The notes: generated from the letters alone by a model not told the origin. 6,335 nt of DNA from an uncultured Campylobacter sp. (GCA_937896205.1 CALBNA010000099.1:1-6335); one strand, 5' to 3'. Shown: positions 1 through 5,442, counted from the stretch's first letter. Translations and numbers: made by a program.

Positions 1-61
1 ACCGCAAAAATGCTAAATTTGGTTTGGTTAAATTTAGCGTCGCGCATAAATTTAATTTTTC

Positions 62-115
62 TTGTTAAGGGGGAAGGGGCTTGAATTACGAGGTCGCTCC
101 CTTCCCCCTTAACAA
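62..115. repeat. Perfect 17-bp inverted repeat, 20-nt spacer
   Basis: The arms are TTGTTAAGGGGGAAGGG (62-78) and its exact reverse complement (99-115), separated by 20 nt. The stem would be very stable in RNA or as a cruciform. Neither side is followed by a run of T: the plus side continues into C-rich sequence and the minus side into GAAAAATTAAATTT. It therefore does not look like a standard intrinsic terminator, although a bidirectional terminator-like role cannot be excluded. The arm is purine-rich on one strand and pyrimidine-rich on the other, unlike the neighbouring genes. It could be a dispersed palindromic (REP-like) element or the ends of a small element. Confidence 0.85.
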
Positions 116-222
116 TCCCCCATCCCCTACGACGTGAGAGGTTGCTGCACTGCGTGCAGGTTTATATGGCGCTGTCGCGCCGCAAATTTAGATTTACATT
201 TTCGCGGTGCGGGTCTCGGCGA

Positions 223-242
223 CTCAAATTTGTAAATTTGAG
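223..242. repeat. 9-bp perfect palindrome built from AAATTT words
   Basis: CTCAAATTT (223-231) and AAATTTGAG (234-242) are exact reverse complements separated by 2 bp. The element consists of two copies of the AAATTT word that is strongly over-represented throughout the window. No adjacent start codon makes it an obvious operator. Confidence 0.6.
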
Positions 243-264
243 CGTAAAACAATAAGGCGCCGTA

Positions 265-364
265 TTTTTTCTTTAGACGAGGCGGAAATGAGCCGAGCGA
301 GGGCGCATACATATAGTATGTAACCGAGCTTCGGTGAAATTTCCAACGACGTATAAAGGAAAAA
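265..364. repeat. Imperfect ~100-bp palindrome, candidate dispersed repeat (MITE/REP-like)
   Basis: The left arm (265-310, starting TTTTTTCTTTAGACG) and the right arm (316-364) pair when the right arm is reverse-complemented, matching at roughly 31 of 50 aligned positions by hand with a few single-base gaps. Shared blocks are TTTTTC, TTTA, ACG, GGAAAT, CCGA and CATAC, and the centre is CATAC-ATATA-GTATG (306-320). A nested perfect hairpin ACCGA-GCT-TCGGT lies at 323-335. The element ends about 18 bp before the znuC stop codon. Frames through it are open on the minus strand, but the composition is not protein-like. That such an element recurs in Campylobacter genomes is only a vague recollection and is untested here. 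Confidence 0.5.
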
Positions 365-382
365 GACAAGCCGCCGTCAAAT

Positions 383-1138
383 TTAGTGATGTCCGCAGCC
401 GCACTCCTTGAGCGCCACCTCCACATCGCAAAAATGCCTATGATCTCTCGCCAAATGCTCGATAAAATCCTGCTTTGAGCCGTGCGAGATCTCGTGCATG
501 AAAAGATCGTGATTGACGTAGGCGACCTTGGTGGCGAAATTTAGCGTCAAATTTACGTCGTGGCTAATGAGCACGACGCCCGTGCCGTCCTCGTTTATCT
601 GCTTTAGCAGCTTATAAACGTCGGCCTGGCCTTTCGTATCGATGCTGGCGGTTGGTTCGTCTAGCATCAAAATCTTTGCCTTTGCGCAAAGCGCGCGCGC
701 GATATAGACGCGTTGGCGCTGGCCGCCGCTTAAATCGCCGATCTTTTGCCGAGTAAATTCGCCCATCCCGACGCACTCCAGCGCCGCCTCGGCTTCTTTT
801 TTGTCGTCTTTGCCGTAAAATCCAAACAGCTTTTTATCTATCCGCCCCATCAACACGACCTCGAGCACGCGCATTGGGAAGCTTTGATTTATCGGGATAT
901 TTTGCGGGACGTAGCCCACGGCCTTGCTCACGCTAGCGGGATCCTGGCCAAACACCTCGATCGTCCCGCCACTTGGTTTATTTAGACCCAGCATCAGCTT
1001 TAAAAGCGTGCTTTTACCGCCGCCGTTTGGGCCGATGATAGCTAGAAAATCCTTGCAGTCGTATTCTAAATTTATGCCGTCAAATACGAGGTTTTCATCG
1101 TAACCAAAGCTCAAATTTCGCACCGAAATGTCGCTCAT
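383..1138 (-). CDS. znuC: Zinc ABC transporter ATP-binding protein (ZnuC-like)
   Basis: This is a 251-residue ABC ATPase that would hydrolyse ATP on the cytoplasmic face to power zinc (or Mn/Zn-type) import through a partner permease. All motifs are intact: Walker A GPNGGGKST (36-44), Q-loop Gln79 in GYVPQ, signature LSGGQ (136-140), Walker B ILMLDE (156-161), D-loop SID (165-167) and switch His193 in ISHD. Family placement rests on overall sequence type and on the upstream ZnuA gene. The start ATG overlaps the stop of the upstream NicO gene by 4 bp (ATGA, 1135-1138), with a Shine-Dalgarno AAGGTGAG at 1145-1152, so the two are probably translationally coupled. The C-terminus ends in CGCGHH (246-251), a possible metal-binding tail. 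No permease gene follows within the window. A manganese or iron specificity of the same ABC subfamily is the main alternative. Confidence 0.9.
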   Translation of the reverse strand: MSDISVRNLSFGYDENLVFDGINLEYDCKDFLAIIGPNGGGKSTLLKLMLGLNKPSGGTIEVFGQDPASVSKAVGYVPQNIPINQSFPMRVLEVVLMGRIDKKLFGFYGKDDKKEAEAALECVGMGEFTRQKIGDLSGGQRQRVYIARALCAKAKILMLDEPTASIDTKGQADVYKLLKQINEDGTGVVLISHDVNLTLNFATKVAYVNHDLFMHEISHGSKQDFIEHLARDHRHFCDVEVALKECGCGHH

Positions 1139-2703
1139 AAAACGCTCACCTTACCCGAAATATAAAACATAAAAACGCCGAGTCCTAGCATAACCAAAAG
1201 CGCGGCAAACTCGCAGCAAGTCCGCAGTGCGCGAAATCTCATCGCGCCCTTTAGCTTAAAGCCGCAAACAGCCGCTAAAAATATCACCGCGCCCATGCCA
1301 AGCCCCATAAACAGGCCGCTGGCAAGCCCCGCCGCGTAGCTGTTTAGGCTAAATGCCAGCACGAAAACCAGCAGCGTACCCGGACACGGTACGAGCGATC
1401 CTGCTAGCACCACGAGCCACTCGCTAGCGGTTTTTGGCACCTCGGTAGAAGCCCTACAGGCCGCGCAGCCGCACTCGCTCTCGTGAGCTACGGGGTTAAA
1501 TTTGACGGAATTTGCGCTCAAATTTGACGCGGAGGCTAAATTTGAGCCAAAAACTTTACTCGCTGCTCGGTTTGCGCCCTTTTCGCCCGAGACAGGCGCG
1601 GCGGCAAAGCTAAATTTAGGCTTTAGAGCCGTTTTTTTGAGCTTGGCGTAGATCATATAAAGGCTCACGCAAACGATCGTTACGGCTGAGATTTTCGTCA
1701 TCGCGCCTGCCATATCGCTAACCTTGTTCGTCAAAAACGCATTTAAAAAAACGTAGCTAAAAAGCACGAGCAAAAACGCCCCCGCCACGTGCGCGAAGCC
1801 GACCTTCATCGCAAAAACTAGAGCGCGCGAGTAGCTGCCGCCGTTTGCGACGAAGTAGCTAGCCGTTAGCATCTTAGCATGCCCGGGGCCAGCTGCGTGC
1901 AAAAAGCCGTAAAAGAAGCTAACTGCGGCTAGTAGGGCGAAATTTAGCGCGTTTAGCTCGGCGCTATTTATCTTGATGAGCTCTTTTAGGCGCTCCAAAA
2001 ACTGAAGGCTCATTCCTGAAACAGAGTCAAATTTAGCCTTGTCCGCCGCGTCGATTTGCTCTAAATTCTGCTTATTTTGCGCTTTAACCAGCGAGCTAAG
2101 CTCGGGCTTTGCAGGCTCTATTTTGGGCGCTTTTGAGGTCATTTCAAAAAACGCCGTGCTCAAATTTACGTTTGGCACGAGATAAATTTTATCGGTGAGC
2201 GCGTATGGCTCGGGCGAGCTTATTTTAAAGTTAAAAAATCCCTCGTGGTCAAAAACCTCGACCGTGACGACGCGGCCGTCCTTGACTGCTAAATTTAGCT
2301 CTAAAATATACTCGAAATTTAGCCTGCCCTCATCCAGATAAACCCGCTGCGATAGCGTTTTGGCGTGCAGATTTACGGTCTCGCCCGCGCCGTCATAGTA
2401 GCCTACGCTCGTTAGATACCCGCGCGGCACGATGTAGTCGAGCAGGGATTTTTGCACCTTCCACGCTTCGTTTTTGCTAAGCGCTTTGTCGGCATTTTCG
2501 TCGTAGCTTTGCAGCGTGAGTTCGGTGAAATTTTCAGAAAACGTCCAGGTTACGACGGCTGTTTTTATCATATCGCCTTGGACGTCAAATTTGACCGAGG
2601 CGTGCGCGGTCGGAGTGTAAAGCGAACACAGAGCGCAAGCGTGCGCAAAGCTAAAAAAGGACGCAAAAAGCGCGAAAATAGCGAGTATGCGTCCAAATTT
2701 CAT
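1135..2703 (-). CDS. DUF1007-NicO/RcnA-type nickel/cobalt (metal) transporter fusion
   Basis: This 522-residue inner-membrane protein has two parts. A signal-like hydrophobic segment (about 4-22) ends in AHA followed by a CALC motif (23-26). It leads into a periplasmic DUF1007-type domain (about 30-190), marked by TWTFSENF (52-59), YDENADKALS (67-76) and a GYLTSV segment. The second half, from about 254, carries about six membrane segments with the NicO/RcnA hallmarks HAAGPGHAK (269-277) and VPCPGTLL (438-445). The family moves Ni, Co or related divalent ions. A 70-residue loop between membrane segments (about 355-427) is low in conservation and contains HESECGCAAC (407-416), a likely metal-binding site. 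The start ATG directly abuts the znuA stop with no spacer; only a weak Shine-Dalgarno (AAAGAG) is seen. Position inside a zinc operon suggests Zn or Ni/Zn handling, but substrate and direction (uptake or efflux) are inference. Confidence 0.87.
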   Translation of the reverse strand: MKFGRILAIFALFASFFSFAHACALCSLYTPTAHASVKFDVQGDMIKTAVVTWTFSENFTELTLQSYDENADKALSKNEAWKVQKSLLDYIVPRGYLTSVGYYDGAGETVNLHAKTLSQRVYLDEGRLNFEYILELNLAVKDGRVVTVEVFDHEGFFNFKISSPEPYALTDKIYLVPNVNLSTAFFEMTSKAPKIEPAKPELSSLVKAQNKQNLEQIDAADKAKFDSVSGMSLQFLERLKELIKINSAELNALNFALLAAVSFFYGFLHAAGPGHAKMLTASYFVANGGSYSRALVFAMKVGFAHVAGAFLLVLFSYVFLNAFLTNKVSDMAGAMTKISAVTIVCVSLYMIYAKLKKTALKPKFSFAAAPVSGEKGANRAASKVFGSNLASASNLSANSVKFNPVAHESECGCAACRASTEVPKTASEWLVVLAGSLVPCPGTLLVFVLAFSLNSYAAGLASGLFMGLGMGAVIFLAAVCGFKLKGAMRFRALRTCCEFAALLVMLGLGVFMFYISGKVSVL

Positions 2704-3618
2704 TTACAGGCTCTTTGCAAAAATTTGCGCCGTTTTGCGTAGCTCGGCGTCCCAATCAAGCGGCAGTTGATCGATCTCTACGACGCTAGCACCGCTTTCT
2801 TTGGCGATGGTTTGAGCGGCTTTTTTAGAAAACTGCGGAGCGACGAAAATGACCTTCACGCCGTGCTCTTTGGCCTCTTCGATAAGCTCTTTTAGCTCGG
2901 CCGGTTTTGGTTCTTTGCCATCCACTTCGATCGCGATTTGCTCTAGGTCGTAGCGCTTAGCAAAGTAACCCCAAGACGGGTGATATACGATAAATTCGCG
3001 GTTTTTAACGTTTGCTAGAGTGCTTTTGATAAAGCCGTCAAGCTCGTCAAGCTGGGCTTCAAATTTGGCCAAATTCGCTTCAAAAAGCGCCTTGTTCTCA
3101 GGATATTTTTCGCTTAGCGCGGCGGCGATATTTTTAGCTTGGATTTTAACAGAAACGGGATCTAGCCAGATGTGCGGGTCAAATTCGCCGTGGTGATGCT
3201 CGTGATCGTGGCCCGCATGCTCGTGTTTATGCTCGTGATGAGCGTGTTCGTGCTTGGCGTCATGATGATCGTGGTCCGCATGCTCGTGGTGACCTTCAAA
3301 TTTGATCTTTTCTACGCCCTCATCGGTTTTTATGATTTTAAGGTTTGGATAAGATTTTTGAAATTTCGGCAGCCAAGCCTCCTCAAACTCGATCCCTATA
3401 GCAAAATATAGATCGCTTTTTTCAAGCGCGGTCATCTGTTTTGGCTTTGGTTCGTACGTGTGCGGATCGGCTCCTTTGCCTACCATTACGTTTACCTCGA
3501 CCGCGTCGCCCGCGATTTGCTTGACGAAATACTGCTGCGGCAAAATACTGACGCTAACTTGTCCTTTGGCGTATAGCGCGACTAAGCCCAAACATAAAAA
3601 CGCGAAAATTTTTCTCAT
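2704..3618 (-). CDS. znuA: Periplasmic zinc-binding protein of an ABC transporter (ZnuA)
   Basis: A 304-residue cluster A-1 solute-binding protein that captures zinc in the periplasm and delivers it to an ABC permease. An N-terminal signal peptide (MRK, hydrophobic 4-17, likely cleavage after LYA at 17) precedes the mature protein. Predicted metal ligands are His53 (DPHTYEP), His149 (DPHIWLDP), His213 (YHPSWGYF) and Asp283 (EIDQL); GKEPKPAEL (234-242) is also a family block. Between the first two ligands is a His-rich loop, residues 110-143, with 18 His in 34 residues, typical of zinc rather than manganese members. Translation starts at ATG 3616-3618, with Shine-Dalgarno AAGGA (3624-3628) 5 nt away. 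The stop codon abuts the start of the NicO gene. It is first in the operon and divergent from a Fur-family gene, which fits zinc-dependent repression. Confidence 0.93.
   Translation of the reverse strand: MRKIFAFLCLGLVALYAKGQVSVSILPQQYFVKQIAGDAVEVNVMVGKGADPHTYEPKPKQMTALEKSDLYFAIGIEFEEAWLPKFQKSYPNLKIIKTDEGVEKIKFEGHHEHADHDHHDAKHEHAHHEHKHEHAGHDHEHHHGEFDPHIWLDPVSVKIQAKNIAAALSEKYPENKALFEANLAKFEAQLDELDGFIKSTLANVKNREFIVYHPSWGYFAKRYDLEQIAIEVDGKEPKPAELKELIEEAKEHGVKVIFVAPQFSKKAAQTIAKESGASVVEIDQLPLDWDAELRKTAQIFAKSL
3203..3288. repeat. In-frame 23-bp direct repeat within the znuA His-rich tract
   Basis: Bases 3203-3225 and 3266-3288 are the same 23-mer with a single C/T difference (position 3212 versus 3275). 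The offset is 63 bp, exactly 21 codons, so recombination between the copies would delete or duplicate 21 residues of the His-rich loop without a frameshift. Confidence 0.85.
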
Positions 3619-3650
3619 TTTTATCCTTTCCGTGTTAAAATTTGGGCGAA

Positions 3651-3656
3651 ATTATA
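3651..3656 (-). promoter_or_regulatory. Promoter -10 box for the znuA operon
   Basis: Read on the minus strand the sequence is TTTTGATATAAT, with a perfect TATAAT 32 bp upstream of the znuA ATG. The upstream DNA is T-rich and has no good -35 hexamer, which matches the usual Campylobacter sigma-70 promoter style. Transcription would start around 3644, giving a leader of about 25 nt. Confidence 0.7.
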
Positions 3657-3662
3657 TCAAAA

Positions 3663-3675
3663 GCAACTTAGTTGC
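3663..3675. promoter_or_regulatory. Inverted repeat GCAAC-TTA-GTTGC, candidate operator
   Basis: A perfect 5-bp inverted repeat with a 3-bp centre lies immediately upstream of the znuA -10 box and overlaps the -35 area of the divergent regulator gene. A repressor bound here could block both promoters. Binding by the adjacent Fur-like protein is inference; the sequence is not a recognisable Fur or Zur box consensus. Confidence 0.4.
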
Positions 3676-3705
3676 AAATTAATTTTTCTCAGGGTATAAT
3701 ACCCT
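3672..3705 (+). promoter_or_regulatory. Promoter of the Fur-like gene with palindrome over the -10 box
   Basis: A -10 TATAAT (3695-3700) is preceded, with a 17-bp spacer, by TTGCAA (3672-3677), a 4/6 match to the -35 consensus. The -10 box lies inside a perfect palindrome AGGGTAT-A-ATACCCT (3691-3705). This is a good layout for autorepression of the regulator. The transcript would start near 3707, giving a short leader before ATG 3731. Confidence 0.65.
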
Positions 3706-3730
3706 AAAATTCTTAACGCGGAGGAAAAAT

Positions 3731-4105
3731 ATGAGCGAAAATTTGGAAGAAAAAGCCGGTTTTGAGGAGCTTTTAACGAAAAATGATATCAAAATCACTC
3801 CGCTTAGACTAGAGATCTTACACATTTTACACGCCGCCGCCGCACCGCTTAGCTATGATGAAATTTTAGCCCAAATCGATGCAAACAAAACCACGTTTTA
3901 CCGCTGTATGGACCTTTTTGAGACTAAGGGCATCGTGCTAAAAAGCGAAAATAACCGCAAGAATTTCTACGAGCTTGAAAGCGGAGCAAAGGCGTATTTC
4001 GTCTGCGACGTCTGCCACAAGATGACCAATATCGACATGCCGCGCCTAAAACAAAATCACGTCAAAAGCGTCGTGGTTAAGGGCGTTTGCGACGAGTGTT
4101 TTTAA
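3731..4105 (+). CDS. Fur-family metalloregulator, candidate Zur
   Basis: A 124-residue DNA-binding repressor of the Fur/Zur/PerR family. The N-terminal winged-helix domain includes ITPLRLEIL (22-30) and the recognition helix region NKTTFYRCMDLF (52-63), which corresponds to the family S-x-A-T-V-Y-R block. The C-terminal dimerisation part keeps both CxxC pairs, Cys92/Cys95 (CDVCH) and Cys120/Cys123 (CDEC), which form the structural zinc site in the family. It is shorter than usual (about 140-160 residues). The His-rich regulatory segment that normally precedes the first CxxC (of the HHxHxxC type) is reduced to AKAYFVC. The start is well supported by GGAGG (3720-3724), 6 nt from ATG. Divergence from znuA suggests a zinc regulator, but Fur-like or other metal specificity cannot be excluded from sequence alone. 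Confidence 0.9.
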   Translation: MSENLEEKAGFEELLTKNDIKITPLRLEILHILHAAAAPLSYDEILAQIDANKTTFYRCMDLFETKGIVLKSENNRKNFYELESGAKAYFVCDVCHKMTNIDMPRLKQNHVKSVVVKGVCDECF

Positions 4106-4214
4106 AATTTACGCTCAAATTTGATGGTAAATTTGCAGCTTAAATCCGCTTGTCGAGCAAATTTTGCCGCAAATTTAAAGCGATTGGTTTCGCCAAAATT
4201 TAAAACTCAAATTT
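4105..4214. repeat. Array of seven AAATTT words in the convergent spacer
   Basis: AAATTT occurs at 4105, 4117, 4129, 4159, 4171, 4196 and 4209, with steps of 12, 12, 30, 12, 25 and 13 bp. Two copies sit in an identical CTCAAATTTGA (4114-4124 and 4206-4216), and an inverted pair AAATTTGC/GCAAATTT spans 4129-4164. The region lies between the 3' ends of the regulator and thioesterase genes and contains no strong GC-rich terminator hairpin. Weak A/T-rich stems could act in bidirectional termination. Confidence 0.6.
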
Positions 4215-4232
4215 GACGCGGGCGCTACAAAA

Positions 4233-4628
4233 CTAATCCTCATAAAGCTTTGCGATCTCCGGCGGTATCGCGATCGGACGACCGCGCGCAAGATCAAAAA
4301 ACACGTAAGTCGTCACCGCGCTAGCGACCAGTACGCCGTCCTTGCTAAACTCGTAAAAACGCTTGGAGCAGCTTCTTTTTTCGGGCTGCGTCCATGTTTT
4401 CACGCTCACTTTATCGCCCAAAAATAGCTGCCCCAGATAGTCTATCTCGTGCCTGCGCACCATCCACGTGCGGTTTTGCGCGAGATTGGTCTCGATGAGG
4501 TCGCCCACGGCGTTTGAGTGCGCGTTGGCCGCTTCTTGCATCCAAATCACATAGTGAGCGTTATTTGCGTGATGGTTCACGTCGATGGCATCCTCGCCCA
4601 CGGTAAATTCGTAGTAAAAAATTTTCAT
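4233..4628 (-). CDS. Acyl-CoA thioesterase, 4HBT/YbgC-FadM-like hotdog protein
   Basis: A 131-residue single-domain hotdog-fold protein, the normal size for the family, predicted to hydrolyse acyl-CoA (or acyl-carrier) thioesters in the cytoplasm. The N-terminal catalytic block is DVNHHANNAHYVIWMQEA (16-33), matching the family pattern D-x-N-x-H-x-N-N-x-x-Y, with Asp16 the likely catalytic acid. Further family features are RRHEIDYLGQLFLGDKV and the strand ending VFFDLARGRP. There is no signal peptide or membrane segment. Start ATG 4626-4628 has Shine-Dalgarno AGGAG (4634-4638) at 5 nt spacing. It converges on the Fur-like gene and diverges from the methyltransferase. The natural substrate cannot be read from the sequence. 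Confidence 0.9.
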   Translation of the reverse strand: MKIFYYEFTVGEDAIDVNHHANNAHYVIWMQEAANAHSNAVGDLIETNLAQNRTWMVRRHEIDYLGQLFLGDKVSVKTWTQPEKRSCSKRFYEFSKDGVLVASAVTTYVFFDLARGRPIAIPPEIAKLYED

Positions 4629-4646
4629 TTTCGCTCCTAAAAACGC

Positions 4647-4656
4647 TAAAATTGTA
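4647..4656. promoter_or_regulatory. Overlapping divergent -10 boxes (thioesterase and methyltransferase)
   Basis: The 51-bp gap between the two divergent genes contains TAAAAT on the plus strand (4647-4652) and TACAAT on the minus strand (bases 4651-4656), which share two base pairs. They sit in a small GCTA...TAGC inverted repeat (4645-4658). RNA polymerase could occupy only one direction at a time. Both hexamers are one or two bases off consensus, so this is a moderate prediction. Confidence 0.4.
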
Positions 4657-4679
4657 GCAAAAATTTAAAGGCAAACAAA

Positions 4680-5399
4680 ATGAAAGAGATGTGGGACAAA
4701 AAGGCGGCGAGCTATTCGAGATTTACGGGCGAGCCTAGCGTTTTTCATAGAGGGCTTTACGCTAAGATCGCCGAGTTTGGCGTCAAATTTGAGGGCAAAA
4801 GCGTCGTTGATATAGGCTGCGGCACGGGCGTGCATACGCTGTTTTTGGCGCAAATTTGCCGCGAGATAACAGGCATGGATATCTCAGGCGAGATGCTAAA
4901 AGTCATGGTTGAAGACGCGGCGAAATTTAATATTTCAAATTTAACCGCCGTACAAAGCGATTTTAAAAACTTTAACCCAAACTGCGTTTACGACGTGGCT
5001 TTTAGTACGATGAGCCCCGCGATCGCAGACGAAGAGGATTTTGTCAAATTTATAAATTTGGGCGAAAAAAGAGTCTATCTTTGGTGGAATAAACCGCGTT
5101 ATTCAAGCGTTTTGGAGCTTTTTTACGAGAGCTCGCACAGAGGGTGCTTTAAAGAAAAGGCAAATTTTTTCGAAGAGTACTTGCGCCGAGAAAATATCGC
5201 TTTTAACTCCTGCGTGCTCGAGGAGTCTCGCGAACAAAAACGCACGCTTGAGGAGATGACGCAAAACGCGCTTTGGCATTTACAGATAGCAAATTTTACG
5301 CACGATGAAAATGCTGTCAGATCGCGGCTAGAAAGCATCGCGCAGGACGGCTTCGTGACGGAAAAAATCGTCTCTTCAATGAAGCTTTTAGTTTTTTAA
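4680..5399 (+). CDS. Class I SAM-dependent methyltransferase
   Basis: A 239-residue cytoplasmic protein with a Rossmann-type methyltransferase core. Motif I is VVDIGCGTG (42-50), with Asp67 in GMDIS as the acidic residue at the end of strand 2 that binds the SAM ribose. QSDFKNF (about 91-97) corresponds to the motif that contacts the adenine ring, and YDVAFSTMSPAI is the post-motif block. The N-terminus MKEMWDKKAASYSRF is typical of small-molecule methyltransferases of the Methyltransf_11/25 type. The C-terminal third (about 130-239) is a helical cap with no family motif recognised, so the substrate is unknown. The start has AAAGG (4667-4671) 8 nt upstream. It is transcribed divergently from the thioesterase; the downstream peroxidase gene has its own promoter. 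Confidence 0.88.
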   Translation: MKEMWDKKAASYSRFTGEPSVFHRGLYAKIAEFGVKFEGKSVVDIGCGTGVHTLFLAQICREITGMDISGEMLKVMVEDAAKFNISNLTAVQSDFKNFNPNCVYDVAFSTMSPAIADEEDFVKFINLGEKRVYLWWNKPRYSSVLELFYESSHRGCFKEKANFFEEYLRRENIAFNSCVLEESREQKRTLEEMTQNALWHLQIANFTHDENAVRSRLESIAQDGFVTEKIVSSMKLLVF

Positions 5400-5401
5400 G
5401 A

Positions 5402-5442
5402 TATAATCGCTTTATTTATTTAAAATTTAAAAAGGATTTTAG
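5402..5442 (+). promoter_or_regulatory. Promoter and ribosome binding site of the peroxidase-family gene
   Basis: TTTTTTAAGATATAAT ends in a perfect -10 TATAAT (5402-5407) beginning 3 bp after the methyltransferase stop codon; the T-run before it is typical of Campylobacter promoters. The Shine-Dalgarno AAGGA (5432-5436) lies 6 nt before a TTG codon at 5443. Together with the signal peptide that follows, this is what decides for the TTG start. Confidence 0.65.

Larger units (their letters stand above)
1..382. other. Gene-free, repeat-rich region downstream of znuC
   Basis: No reading frame here has a plausible start, ribosome binding site and protein-like composition. The stretch instead contains a perfect 17-bp inverted repeat (62-115), small perfect hairpins CTGCAC/GTGCAG (145-159) and GGCGC/GCGCC (168-181), a 9-bp palindrome (223-242) and a long imperfect palindrome (265-364). 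AAATTT words occur at 15-20, 30-35, 48-53, 184-189, 226-231, 234-239, 338-343 and near 379-384. It lies where znuB would be expected to follow znuC. No classical intrinsic terminator (GC stem followed by a T-run on the minus strand) is visible for the znu operon. Confidence 0.7.

Noticed and set aside
1..47. Possible start of a minus-strand gene at ATG 45-47 reading MRDAKFNQTKFSIFAV to the window edge
   Set aside because: There is no Shine-Dalgarno, it is only 15 full codons, it does not resemble a ZnuB N-terminus, and its KF pairs come from AAATTT words. More sequence to the left would be needed.
1..84. Plus-strand frame open from the window edge to TGA at 82-84, possible gene tail
   Set aside because: It ends inside the 17-bp inverted repeat and shows no recognisable protein family; too short to support.
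62..115. Intrinsic terminator of the znu operon
   Set aside because: The stem is strong but no T-run follows on either strand, and it is more than 260 bp beyond the znuC stop.
1..382. CRISPR array or tRNA gene in the repeat-rich left region
   Set aside because: There are no regularly spaced direct repeats with unique spacers, and no cloverleaf with a TTC-type T-loop was found.
127..426. Minus-strand open frame of 99 codons running through the left repeat and into the end of znuC
   Set aside because: It overlaps znuC in another frame, has no ribosome binding site, and its body is the imperfect palindrome and neighbouring hairpins; the openness is best explained by repeat composition.
3172..3411. 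Plus-strand open frame antisense to the znuA His-rich loop (Val/Met-rich peptide)
   Set aside because: It is the complement of His codons (GTG/ATG), which gives long open hydrophobic frames by chance.
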